Made by a program: the position numbers and the translations under genes
Part shown: positions 52,222-59,892 of the stretch, in pieces
Layout: each line of letters starts with the position of its first letter
How positions within the stretch are numbered: the first letter of the stretch is position 1
Notes under the pieces: generated by a model
What the model was told of the DNA's origin: nothing
The model's input: only the letters and a program-made list of their open reading frames with translations
Database searches by the model: none
Assembly: GCA_019639075.1 (NCBI GenBank)
Contig: JAHBSO010000015.1
Location: forward strand, 1-64,000
Reading direction: 5' to 3'
Source: Actinomycetota bacterium
GTDB lineage: Bacteria; Actinomycetota; Acidimicrobiia; Acidimicrobiales; Iamiaceae
Length of the DNA: 64,000 nucleotides

Positions 52222-52227
52222 AGCGTA
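52222..52227 (-). promoter_or_regulatory. Putative leaderless -10 (TACGCT) for RAM-domain gene
   Basis: TACGCT on the minus strand lies 6 nt before the ATG at 52215. Confidence 0.45.
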
Positions 52228-52252
52228 GAGCGGCCGGGCGGCGAGGGGGACA

Positions 52253-52281
52253 GCACAGTTGGGGTCGGACCCCAACTGTGC
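52253..52281. repeat. Long perfect palindrome (REP-like hairpin)
   Basis: The arms GCACAGTTGGGGTC and GACCCCAACTGTGC are perfect 14-bp inverted repeats around a single G. The element sits between the 3' end of the gene at 52293 and the start of the RAM-domain gene. It lacks a T-tract, so it may be a REP-type repeat or a transcription-end hairpin. Confidence 0.6.
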
Positions 52282-52292
52282 GCGTCGCGGCG

Positions 52293-52889
52293 TCAGTCGG
52301 TGCGGAGGGTGGGGTCGGGGACGAGGCCGGCGGTGTCGTCGAGCTGCTGGAGCTCGCGGTGGGCGTCGGCCAGGTGGTCGATCCGGCGCGTCACCGGATC
52401 GACGGCCGTGTCGACGTCGGTGGGCAGCGAGACCGGTCTGGTGGTCGTCTCGTCCAGGTCGAGCAGTTGGGCGCAGGCTCGTTCGAGCTGGGCGACCTCC
52501 TGGTCGAGGACCCGGAGGCCGTCGCGCCGGCTGGCCGGGGTGAGGATCGCCAGGCGGGCCAGGCGGTTGTCGGCGGCGACCGCGCGGGCCCGCAGCGCGA
52601 CCGCGGCCTCGTGGATCGCGTCGGCCTCCTCGGCGCGACGCAGACGCCGGGGGCGCGGGCGGTGGTCGTCGGCCACCGCGGTGGTGGCGGCGCCGATGCG
52701 CACGAGACGGCGGTGCAGGCGGGCGGGAACCCGGGGATCGGCCAGCCAGGTGACCGGGGCGTCGGTCGGGATCGCCAGGTCCACGCGGTGGCGTCGGTGG
52801 AAGCGGTGCCGCACCATCAGGAAGGCGAGGCAGGCCGCGGTCACGATGACACCCAAGGTGCCGAACACGACGAGCGCAGCCCAGTTCAC
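52293..52889 (-). CDS. Membrane-anchored helical protein of unknown function
   Basis: This 198-residue protein has one N-terminal transmembrane helix (NWAALVVFGTLGVIVTAACLAFLMV). A cytosolic, Arg/Asp/Glu-rich helical domain follows, with likely coiled coil (DQEVAQLERACAQLLDLDE, HRELQQLDD). No family is recognised. The GTG start overlaps the exonuclease stop by 4 bp (GTGA), so it is made together with that enzyme. A membrane-tethering or accessory role is possible but only inferred from this coupling. Confidence 0.72.
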   Translation of the reverse strand: MNWAALVVFGTLGVIVTAACLAFLMVRHRFHRRHRVDLAIPTDAPVTWLADPRVPARLHRRLVRIGAATTAVADDHRPRPRRLRRAEEADAIHEAAVALRARAVAADNRLARLAILTPASRRDGLRVLDQEVAQLERACAQLLDLDETTTRPVSLPTDVDTAVDPVTRRIDHLADAHRELQQLDDTAGLVPDPTLRTD

Positions 52890-54568
52890 CGCGTCGAGGC
52901 TACCGACGACTTCCTCGCCTCGAACGTCGGGATCGGCGGCGGGCGGAGGTCGAGGGGTCCGTCGCTGTGCACCACGAGGACGCGGTTCGCCTCCTTGGCC
53001 AGCCATGCACCGATGCACTGGAGCTCGTCGGCGAGGGCTGCCGGCACCGGGTCGCCAGCGGCCGGCGAGGGGCGCCGGCCGTCGGGAGCGACCGGATCGA
53101 GGTCGAGGGGGAGTGGGACCGCGCTCACGCCGGCCCGGGTGATGCGCCAGGCCCGGGCCAGGCGGCCGTGGTCGAGCTCGATGCCGGAGGTGCCGTCGAC
53201 CTCCAGCTCGACGCGCCCCGCGCCCCGCAGCGCGTCGAACCGCCGCTGCCGTCGGATCGCGGCGGAGAGCGCGGCGGCGCGGTCGCGGACGTCGGCCGCC
53301 TCCTCGAACCGCTCGCCGGCGGCGAGGGCGGTCATGCGGGCCTCCAGCGGGGCGAGCAGCACGGTCGGGTCGTGCAGCAGGCCGCGGCGGACGGTGGCGA
53401 CGTGCTGCGCGTAGGCGGCCTCGTCGATGTCGCCGGCGCACGGGCAGCTGGCCACCCCGAGCTGGGCCGGCGCGCAGGGACCGGTGCGCCGGGCGGCCGA
53501 GGGCGAACCCGTGCACCGCCGCAGCGGCACCGCGGTCTCGATCGCGTCGGCCACCAGGCGGGCGGTGCGGTGTGACGCCAGCGGCCCGAGGTACAGCGCA
53601 CCGTCGTCGCGCACGGCCTTGACCACCGACAGACGGGGGAAGCGCTCGGCGGTGAGCTTGAGGTAGGCGTAGCGCCGCCAGGTCGTGAGCTGGCGGTTGA
53701 AGCGGGGCTCGAGCCGGTGGACGAGCCGGACCTCGAGCACCGCGGCCTCGAGCGGGGTGGGGCACACGACGTGGTCGATGCGCTCGGTCTCGCGCAGCAG
53801 TTGGCCGACCTTCCGCCGATCGTCGCCCGAGAAGTACGAGCGCACGCGGCTGCGCAGGTTGGTGGCCTTGCCGACGTAGAGCGTGCGGCCGCCACGGTCG
53901 CGGAACAGGTAGACGCCGGGCACGCGCGGCAGGCCGTCGGTGAGGCGGAGCTTGGTGGCCTGGGCGTGGCCGGCCATGGTGGGCAGCGAGAGCAGGTCGT
54001 CGAGGCCGCACACGCCGAGCCGCCCCGCCCGCTCCAGCAGGAGGTGGAGGAGGTCGCCGGTGGCGAGGACGTCGTCGAGCGCCCGGTGGCAGGGCCGGTG
54101 GGGGAGCCGGAGGCGGTCGGCGAGGGTGCCGAGCCGGCAGTTGGGCACCTCGTCGCGCACGAGGCGCCGGGCGAGGGGGAGCGTGTCGACCACCCGGTTC
54201 GGCAGGCGGGGTCGGCCGGTGCGCTCGGCGAGGGCGTTGAGGTAGCCGAGGTCGTAGCGGACGTTGTGGCCGACGAGCACCGCGTCGCCGAGGAACTCGA
54301 GGAAGGTGGGCAGGACGGCGTCGGGCGGGGGAGCGGTGGCCACCATGGCCTGGGTGATGCCGGTGAGCATCGTGATCTGGTGGGGGATCCGGCTGCCGGG
54401 GTTGACGAAGGTGCGGAACGTGCCGAGCAGCTCGCCCCGCCGGTACCGGGCGGCACCGATCTCGGTGATGCCGCCGTCGGCCGCCGTGCCGCCGGTGGTC
54501 TCGAGGTCGACCACGCAGAACGTGACGTCGTGGAGCGGGGTGCCCAAGTCGTCGAAGCTGGCCTGCAC
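52886..54568 (-). CDS. DEDDh exonuclease fused to GIY-YIG/UvrC-like region
   Basis: This 560-residue protein has an N-terminal DnaQ-like DEDDh 3'-5' exonuclease: FCVVDLETTGG (residues about 16-26), GHNVRYDLGYLN, and HRALDDVLATGDLL with the DEDDh His. A GIY-YIG nuclease domain follows (VPGVYLFRDRGGRTLYVGKATNLRSRVRSYF). The remainder resembles the UvrC middle region with a UVR-type helix pair (AGERFEEAADVRDRAAALS). This fusion is conserved in actinobacteria (M. tuberculosis Rv2191 type) and is expected in DNA repair. The GTG start follows TACCCT by 8 nt and is divergent from a small zinc-ribbon gene. Confidence 0.92.
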   Translation of the reverse strand: MQASFDDLGTPLHDVTFCVVDLETTGGTAADGGITEIGAARYRRGELLGTFRTFVNPGSRIPHQITMLTGITQAMVATAPPPDAVLPTFLEFLGDAVLVGHNVRYDLGYLNALAERTGRPRLPNRVVDTLPLARRLVRDEVPNCRLGTLADRLRLPHRPCHRALDDVLATGDLLHLLLERAGRLGVCGLDDLLSLPTMAGHAQATKLRLTDGLPRVPGVYLFRDRGGRTLYVGKATNLRSRVRSYFSGDDRRKVGQLLRETERIDHVVCPTPLEAAVLEVRLVHRLEPRFNRQLTTWRRYAYLKLTAERFPRLSVVKAVRDDGALYLGPLASHRTARLVADAIETAVPLRRCTGSPSAARRTGPCAPAQLGVASCPCAGDIDEAAYAQHVATVRRGLLHDPTVLLAPLEARMTALAAGERFEEAADVRDRAAALSAAIRRQRRFDALRGAGRVELEVDGTSGIELDHGRLARAWRITRAGVSAVPLPLDLDPVAPDGRRPSPAAGDPVPAALADELQCIGAWLAKEANRVLVVHSDGPLDLRPPPIPTFEARKSSVASTR

Positions 54569-54576
54569 GGGCCCGC

Positions 54577-54582
54577 AGGGTA
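54577..54582 (-). promoter_or_regulatory. Putative leaderless -10 (TACCCT) for exonuclease gene
   Basis: TACCCT on the minus strand lies 8 nt before the GTG at 54568. It is the same hexamer as before the TIR gene. Confidence 0.47.
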
Positions 54583-54661
54583 GCGAACGGGTGTTCGTGG
54601 AACAAGCGTTCGGGTCGAAATCACCCGGATGGGTGGTTCCCGGACGGCGCACGGAGGTCGG

Positions 54662-54667
54662 TACGAT
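54662..54667 (+). promoter_or_regulatory. Putative leaderless -10 (TACGAT) for zinc-ribbon gene
   Basis: TACGAT lies 8 nt before the ATG at 54676. It is the same hexamer as before the PBP gene. Confidence 0.47.
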
Positions 54668-54675
54668 GCCTTCCG

Positions 54676-54897
54676 ATGTCTTCCCTCCCCCGCTACCGCT
54701 GCACCTCCTGCGGCAACCTCACCCGGTTCGACGTGACCTCCACCCGTCGGACCCGCTCGTACTACCACTACACCGTCGGCGGTGAGCTGACCGTCGAGGA
54801 GGAGTCGGTGCTCGACGAGGCCGTCGAGGCGGTCGAGTGCCGGTGGTGCGGCACCGCCGGCCAGGTCGAACTGCTGGAGACCAGCCCCACCGGCTGA
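54676..54897 (+). CDS. Small zinc-ribbon protein
   Basis: This 73-residue protein has one four-Cys zinc ribbon formed by YRCTSCGNLTRFD at the N terminus and VECRWCGTAG near the C terminus. An acidic middle (GGELTVEEESVLDEAVEAVE) lies between them. The spacing of two CxxC knuckles across a short beta-rich segment suggests nucleic-acid or protein binding. No named family is recognised. It is divergent from the exonuclease gene and 58 bp ahead of another small Cys-rich gene on the same strand. Confidence 0.75.
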   Translation: MSSLPRYRCTSCGNLTRFDVTSTRRTRSYYHYTVGGELTVEEESVLDEAVEAVECRWCGTAGQVELLETSPTG

Positions 54898-54955
54898 GAT
54901 TGTCAGACCCCCCGGGGATGCTGGCCGTGTCCCGCCAGCGCCCTCGGAGGCTCCC

Positions 54956-55180
54956 GTGTCCAGCCCGTCGATCGTCCCCGATCCCCGCGACCCGCTCACC
55001 ATCGACTGCGACGAGTGCCTGCTCCAGGGCAGCGACGCCTGCGGCGACTGCGTCGTCACCTTCCTCTGCGGCGTCGAGGCCGGCCGCCCCGTGGTGGTCG
55101 ACCTGGCCGAGGCCCGGGCCATGCGGGTGCTCGGCGATGCCGGCCTCGCACCGCCGCTGCGGCACCGCACGGCCACGTGA
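54956..55180 (+). CDS. Small Cys-rich hypothetical protein
   Basis: This 74-residue protein has a cluster of cysteines in its first half (IDCDECLLQGSDACGDCVVTFLCG), spaced like a metal- or cluster-binding knot, followed by an amphipathic helical tail. Similar short proteins occur beside the same genes in actinobacteria as far as I recall, but no function is known. The GTG start has GGAGG 7 nt upstream. It is followed by queG after 28 bp on the same strand. Confidence 0.7.
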   Translation: MSSPSIVPDPRDPLTIDCDECLLQGSDACGDCVVTFLCGVEAGRPVVVDLAEARAMRVLGDAGLAPPLRHRTAT

Positions 55181-55208
55181 CCGCCGTCGGCGCGGCGATG
55201 ATGGACGG

Positions 55209-56372
55209 GTGGTCCGCTACGACGAGCTGGTGCGCGTGGGGCGCGATGCCGGTCTCGACGTGGTCGGTGCGTGCACGGCCGAGCCCTTCGCCGACGCCCG
55301 GGCCGCCCTCGAGGCCCGCAAGGCCGCCGGCCTCAACGACACGATGCAGTTCACCTACCGGAACCCCGCCCGCTCCACCGACGCGGCCCAGGTCCTGCCC
55401 GGCGCGGCGTCGTTCCTCGTCGGCGCGTGCTCGTACCACCGGGATCCGCCGCCGCCCCCGGCGGGACTGGGGCCGGTCGCCCGCGTGGGCCGCTACGTGT
55501 GGGCCGACGATCAGGACCGCCTCCTGCGCGGCCTCGAGGCCATGGCCGACGTGCTCCGGGCGGCCGGGTTCCGGGCCACCGCGCTGAGCGACCAGAACCA
55601 CCTCGTCGACCGGGCCGTCGCCCACCGGGCCGGCCTCGGCTGGTACGGGAAGAACGCCAACCTGCTCCTACCCGGCCGGGGCAGCTGGTTCGTGCTCGGG
55701 GCCGTGCTGACCGACGCGGCACCGGCCGACGTCGACGGGTTCCCGTCGGCCGCACCGGTCGAGGACGGGTGCGGCACGTGCGCACGCTGCATCGAAGGTT
55801 GCCCGACCGACGCGATCGTCGCCCCCGGGGTGGTGGACGCCCGCCGCTGCCTGTCGTGGTCGCTCCAGGTGCCGGGACCGTTCCCGGTCGAGCACCGGGT
55901 GGCCCTCGGCGACCGCATCTACGGCTGCGACGAGTGCCAGGACGTGTGCCCGCCGAACCGCCGCGAGCTGCGCCGGGCCGGCCCCGGCGGCTCGGGCGAC
56001 CCGGTCCCGGTCGGCGACACCGATCGCGCGTGGGCGCCGGTGCTGGCGATGCTCGCGGCGAGCGACGACGAGCTGCTCGACCGGTACGGCCGCTGGTACG
56101 TGCCCGACCGCGACCCCTCCTACCTGCGCCGCAACGCCCTCGTGGTGCTGGGCAACGTCGGCGACGGCACCGATCCCGTCGTCCGCGAGGCGCTGGCGGC
56201 GGCGCTGACCGATCCCCGCGGGCTGGTCCGGGCCCACGCCACTTGGGCCGCGAGGCGCCTGGGGTGCGACGATCTGGTCGCCGTGGTGGCCGACGACGCC
56301 GACCCCACGGTGCGGGACGAACTGGTCCGTGACGTCCCCCGAGCCCCCGCCGTCGACCCCCACCGACCGTGA
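55209..56372 (+). CDS. queG: Epoxyqueuosine reductase (QueG-type)
   Basis: This 387-residue cobalamin- and [4Fe-4S]-dependent enzyme reduces epoxyqueuosine to queuosine in tRNA. DUF1730 comes first (ACSYHRDPPPPPAGLGPVARVGRYVWADD, residues about 75-105), then QNHLVDRAVAHRAGLGWYGKN. A two-cluster ferredoxin region has CGTCARCIEGCPTDAI and YGCDECQDVCPPN. HEAT-like repeats close the protein (LRRNALVVLGNVGDG). The GTG at 55209 is chosen as the first in-frame start that keeps the family's N-terminal length. Its stop overlaps the pimB'-like start (GTGA). Confidence 0.92.
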   Translation: MVRYDELVRVGRDAGLDVVGACTAEPFADARAALEARKAAGLNDTMQFTYRNPARSTDAAQVLPGAASFLVGACSYHRDPPPPPAGLGPVARVGRYVWADDQDRLLRGLEAMADVLRAAGFRATALSDQNHLVDRAVAHRAGLGWYGKNANLLLPGRGSWFVLGAVLTDAAPADVDGFPSAAPVEDGCGTCARCIEGCPTDAIVAPGVVDARRCLSWSLQVPGPFPVEHRVALGDRIYGCDECQDVCPPNRRELRRAGPGGSGDPVPVGDTDRAWAPVLAMLAASDDELLDRYGRWYVPDRDPSYLRRNALVVLGNVGDGTDPVVREALAAALTDPRGLVRAHATWAARRLGCDDLVAVVADDADPTVRDELVRDVPRAPAVDPHRP

Positions 56373-57496
56373 AGCACCTCCTCGTCACCAACGACTTCCC
56401 CCCGAAGATCGGCGGCATCCAGTCCTACCTGTGGGAGCTGTGGCGCCGACTGCCGCCCGACGAGGCCGTGGTGCTCACCACGCCCTACGCCGGCTCGGCG
56501 GCCTTCGACCGCGAGGCCGGCCTGCGCATCGAGCGCATCGACCGGCCGGTGATGCTCCCGACCCGGGCGCTGCGCGACCGGATCCGGGCGCTGGCCGCCG
56601 AGATCGACGCCGATCTCGTGCTGCTCGATCCTGCGCTCCCGCTCGGCCACCTCGGGCCCGATCTCGGCCTCCGGTACGGCCTGGTGCTGCACGGGGCCGA
56701 GGTGACCGTGCCCGGCCGCGTCGCCGGCCCCCGCAACGTGCTGGCCCGCACCCTCCGGGGCGCGGACCTGATCGTGGCCGCCGGCGGGTACCCGGCCGAC
56801 GAGGGCGAGTTGGCCGCGGGCCGTGGTCTCCCGGTGGTCGTGGTGCCGCCCGGCGTCGACGTCGACCGCTTCGTGCCCCTGTCCGCCGCCGACCGCCTCG
56901 GGGCCCGGGCCCGGTTCGGGGTGGCCGACGACGACCTCGTCGTCGTCTCGGTGAGCCGCCTCGTGCCCCGCAAGGGCTTCGACGTGCTGATCGAGGCCGC
57001 GGCAACCCTGGCCGCCCGGCACCCGAACCTGCGGGTGCTCATCGGCGGGTCGGGCCGCGATGCCGCTCGCCTGCAGCGGCTGGCGGCCGACACCGGTGCG
57101 CCGGTCACCTTCCTCGGCCGGGTCGACGACGACGACCTCCCGGCCCTCTACGGCTGCGCCGACGTGTTCTCGATGGCCTGCCGGAACCGGTGGTTCGGGC
57201 TGGAGCAGGAGGGGTTCGGCATCGTCTTCCTCGAGGCCGCGGCGTGCGGCGTCCCCCAGATCGCCGGTCGCAGCGGCGGCGCGGCCGAGGCGGTCGAGGA
57301 CGGCGTCACCGGCGTGGTCGTGGCCGACCCGTCGTCGAGCGACCAGGTCGTCACCGCGCTCGACCGGTTGCTGGCCGACCCCGAGCGGCGTCGGTGGATG
57401 GGCGACGCCGGGCGGCGGCGGGCCGTCGAGGAGTTCGCGTACGACGTGTTGGCCGCTCGCCTCCAGGAGGCGCTCGTGCAAGCCTGCCGGTCGTGA
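56369..57496 (+). CDS. GT4 mannosyltransferase, PimB'-like
   Basis: This 375-residue GT-B glycosyltransferase resembles the GDP-mannose-dependent phosphatidylinositol monomannoside mannosyltransferase PimB' (Rv2188c type). The N terminus is LLVTNDFPPKIGGIQSYLWEL. Acceptor and loop features follow in LHGAEVTVPGRV. The donor site has SVSRLVPRKGFDVLIEA and the EX7E motif EGFGIVFLEAAACG. It acts at the inner face of the plasma membrane in phosphatidylinositol mannoside synthesis. The PimB' assignment rests on both motif pattern and the conserved neighbourhood. It is coupled at both ends by GTGA overlaps. Confidence 0.88.
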   Translation: MKHLLVTNDFPPKIGGIQSYLWELWRRLPPDEAVVLTTPYAGSAAFDREAGLRIERIDRPVMLPTRALRDRIRALAAEIDADLVLLDPALPLGHLGPDLGLRYGLVLHGAEVTVPGRVAGPRNVLARTLRGADLIVAAGGYPADEGELAAGRGLPVVVVPPGVDVDRFVPLSAADRLGARARFGVADDDLVVVSVSRLVPRKGFDVLIEAAATLAARHPNLRVLIGGSGRDAARLQRLAADTGAPVTFLGRVDDDDLPALYGCADVFSMACRNRWFGLEQEGFGIVFLEAAACGVPQIAGRSGGAAEAVEDGVTGVVVADPSSSDQVVTALDRLLADPERRRWMGDAGRRRAVEEFAYDVLAARLQEALVQACRS

Positions 57497-57945
57497 ACGG
57501 TCCCGAACGCTGGCTGGCGCGGCTCGACGTCGTCGGAACGGTCGCGTTCCTGCTGGTCACGGTGGTCTCCGCGATCAGCGACGCCGATCCGGTGGTGCTG
57601 GCCAACCTGGCGGTCTGCACCGTCCTGTTCGTGGTCGGCAGCGCCATCTGGGCGTGGGGCTTCGTGCTGGCCGCGTCGCGCAGCCGCACCCACGTCATCG
57701 ACCTGGCCGGGCTCTTCTACCTGACCGGGTCGGCGCCGACGTCCACCCGCCGGCTCTTCCTCGGGCTGTGGTTCGCGCAGATCGCCATCGCGGTCGGCTC
57801 GATCGCGACGACGAGCCCGCCGTTCGGCGTGATGGTCCCGGTGTTCGGCATCGGCGTCCTGACCCGCTGGGCCGCGGTCAACGCCACGTTCCCCGAGCGC
57901 ACCACCGGGACCGACCCGCGGTCCCGGCGATCTGCGCCACAATGA
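57493..57945 (+). CDS. Small membrane protein of the PimB'/ArsA locus
   Basis: This 150-residue membrane protein has about four hydrophobic segments (VVGTVAFLLVTVVSAIS, VVLANLAVCTVLFVVGSAIWAWGFVLA, LFLGLWFAQIAIAVGSIATT and VMVPVFGIGVLTRWAAV). In mycobacteria a membrane protein (Rv2186c type) occupies the same slot between pimB' and the SRPBCC gene. The function is unknown. The GTG start overlaps the mannosyltransferase stop (GTGA), and the SRPBCC gene starts 4 bp after its own stop. Confidence 0.8.
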   Translation: MNGPERWLARLDVVGTVAFLLVTVVSAISDADPVVLANLAVCTVLFVVGSAIWAWGFVLAASRSRTHVIDLAGLFYLTGSAPTSTRRLFLGLWFAQIAIAVGSIATTSPPFGVMVPVFGIGVLTRWAAVNATFPERTTGTDPRSRRSAPQ

Positions 57946-57949
57946 CCCC

Positions 57950-58393
57950 ATGACCGACCGCGTGACCGAGCACACGACGATCGACGCACCGCCCGAGGTG
58001 GTGCGGGCGGTCCTGCTCGACTTCCCGGCCTACCCGGACTGGGCGAAGGACCTCAAGGACGCCGAGGTCGTCTCGTCGTCGCCCGACGGCACACCGCTCG
58101 AGGTCCGGTTCCGGGCCGCGGCGATGGGCCGGTCGACCTCGTACACCCTCCGCTACGACCTGTCGGACCCGTCGGTCGTCGCCTGGGTGCTGACCGAGGG
58201 CGACGTCACGAAGAAGCTCGACGGGCACTACGCCCTCGCTGCGGCCGAAGGCGGCGGCACCGAGGTCACCTACGTGCTGGAGGCCGAGCTGAAGCTGCCG
58301 CTGCCCGGGTTCGTCAAGAACCGGGCCCAGGGGCGCATCATGCACGCCGCCCTGGTGGATCTGAAGGAACGGGCCGAATCGCAGGGCCGGTGA
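57950..58393 (+). CDS. SRPBCC-family lipid-binding-type protein (Rv2185c-like)
   Basis: This 147-residue SRPBCC/START-like protein has VTEHTTIDAPPEVVRAVLLDFPAYPDWAKDLKDAEV, the family's first strand, helices and conserved Tyr-Pro-Trp. YTLRYDLSDPSVVAWVLTEGDVTKKLDGHYAL follows. It probably binds a hydrophobic ligand. Its fixed position between the membrane protein and the ArsA-like ATPase is shared with mycobacteria and other actinobacteria. Its stop overlaps the ATPase start (GTGA). Confidence 0.88.
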   Translation: MTDRVTEHTTIDAPPEVVRAVLLDFPAYPDWAKDLKDAEVVSSSPDGTPLEVRFRAAAMGRSTSYTLRYDLSDPSVVAWVLTEGDVTKKLDGHYALAAAEGGGTEVTYVLEAELKLPLPGFVKNRAQGRIMHAALVDLKERAESQGR

Positions 58394-59610
58394 GCTCCCG
58401 CGTCCTCCTCTTCACCGGCAAGGGCGGCGTCGGCAAGACGACGACCGCGGCCGCGACCGCGCTCCGATGTGCGGACGCCGGCCTGCGGACCATCGTGCTC
58501 AGCACGGATCCGGCCCACTCGCTGGCCGACGCGTACGACGTGGCGCTCGGCGACCTGGCCGTCGAGGTCGCCCCGAACCTGTGGGGCCAGCAGATCGACA
58601 CGCAGGCCCGCATGGAGGACGCCTGGGTCGACATCCAGTCCTGGCTGTTCGACGTCTTCGAGTGGGCGGGGGTCCGGGCGATCGAGGCCGAGGAGCTGAC
58701 CGTCGTCCCGGGCCTCGACGAGATCTTCAGCCTCAGCGACATCAAGGCCTACGCCGACGACGGTTCGTGGGACGTCGTGGTCGTCGACTGCGCGCCCACC
58801 GCCGAGACGCTGCGCCTGCTGTCGCTGCCCGAGGTCCTGCACTGGTACATGGACCGCGTCTTCCCGACGACCCGCAAGGTGAACCGGGTGGTGTCGCCGA
58901 TCCTCGGCCGGGTCACGGGGCTCCCGACGCCGAACGACAGCGTGTTCAGCTCGGCGACGCGCTTCTACGACCGCCTCGACGGGGTGCGCGAGCTGCTCTG
59001 CGACACGGCCCGGACCAGCGTGCGCCTGGTGGTCAACCCCGAGCGGCTCGTGGTGGCCGAGGCCCGCCGGACCCACACCTACCTGTCGCTGTTCGGCTAC
59101 CAGGTCGACGCGGTCGTCGCGAACCGGCTGCTGCCCGAGGCGGTGTCGGACCCGTGGTTCGCCGAGTGGAAGGCCCGCCACGCCGAACACCTCGCGGCGA
59201 TCGAGGAGGGCTTCGCGCCCCTGCCGATCCTGCGGGCCGAGCTGGCCGGTGACGAGGTCGTCGGGGTCGATGCCCTGCGGGCCTTCGGGGCCGCCCTCTA
59301 CGCCGAGGTCGACCCGGCCGACCGGCTGACCGACGGCGAGCCCCTCCGGGTCGAGCGCACCGCCAGCGGCTACGAGCTGGTCGTCGACCTGCCCTTCGCC
59401 GACCGGGACGACGTCGACCTCGGCCGGCGCGACGACGAGCTGCTCATCACCGTCGGCGGCCATCGCCGAGCGGTCGTGCTGCCGGACTCGCTCAAGCGTC
59501 GACCCGTCGGGGCGGCGTCGTTGCGCAACGGCCGGTTGCGGGTCACGTTCGCCGGCGAGGTCGGGTCCTCGACGCGCGACGATCGACGGCGATCCGGAGG
59601 TCGGCGATGA
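58390..59610 (+). CDS. ArsA/Get3-family ATPase
   Basis: This 406-residue P-loop ATPase of the ArsA/GET3 type has the deviant Walker A GKGGVGKTT (residues about 10-18), the switch region LSTDPAHSLADAY and the VVVDCAPTAETLRLLSLPE Walker B segment. An ArsA_HSP20-like beta domain closes it (about 315-395; SGYELVVDLPFADRDDVDLGRRDDELLITVGG). There are no arsenic-binding Cys triads and no arsenic genes nearby, so it is more likely a targeting or chaperone ATPase. It is coupled at both ends (GTGA upstream, ATGA downstream). Confidence 0.9.
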   Translation: MSSRVLLFTGKGGVGKTTTAAATALRCADAGLRTIVLSTDPAHSLADAYDVALGDLAVEVAPNLWGQQIDTQARMEDAWVDIQSWLFDVFEWAGVRAIEAEELTVVPGLDEIFSLSDIKAYADDGSWDVVVVDCAPTAETLRLLSLPEVLHWYMDRVFPTTRKVNRVVSPILGRVTGLPTPNDSVFSSATRFYDRLDGVRELLCDTARTSVRLVVNPERLVVAEARRTHTYLSLFGYQVDAVVANRLLPEAVSDPWFAEWKARHAEHLAAIEEGFAPLPILRAELAGDEVVGVDALRAFGAALYAEVDPADRLTDGEPLRVERTASGYELVVDLPFADRDDVDLGRRDDELLITVGGHRRAVVLPDSLKRRPVGAASLRNGRLRVTFAGEVGSSTRDDRRRSGGRR

Positions 59611-59891
59611 GCGACGACGAACGAGCGCAGGGCCCGGGGGAGGACCCCAGGGCGTCGGCCGGGGTCGAGCACCTCCAACGGGCGGCCCGGGAGATGATCG
59701 CTGCGAGCCGGGCCTTCCTCGACGTCGTCGAGGACCTCGTCGACCGGCCCGAGGCCGTGCAGGACCTCATCGACACCGTCGGGGCCCTCGGGGGTCGGGC
59801 GGGGCGGGCCGTGGCCCGGCGCGACCCCGGCGGGGACGGCGAGGACGACGACCCGGGCGAACCCCCCGTGCAGCGCATCCCGGTGTCCTGA
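59607..59891 (+). CDS. Small acidic helical protein (DUF5304-like)
   Basis: This 94-residue protein has one central amphipathic helix pair (GVEHLQRAAREMIAASRAFLDVVEDLVDRPEAVQDLID) and disordered acidic ends. It resembles small proteins (DUF5304 type) found next to ArsA-like and ROK genes in streptomycetes. That resemblance is from memory and modest. Its ATG overlaps the ATPase stop (ATGA), and the SMC-like gene starts 1 bp after its stop, so it is a fixed part of this operon. Its function is unknown. Confidence 0.72.
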   Translation: MSDDERAQGPGEDPRASAGVEHLQRAAREMIAASRAFLDVVEDLVDRPEAVQDLIDTVGALGGRAGRAVARRDPGGDGEDDDPGEPPVQRIPVS

Positions 59892-59892
59892 C

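Noticed and set aside
58390..59610. Arsenite-transport ATPase as the function of the ArsA-like gene
   Set aside because: No arsenite-binding Cys cluster, arsB, arsR or arsC is present. The HSP20-like domain and conserved neighbourhood point to a targeting or chaperone-type ATPase.
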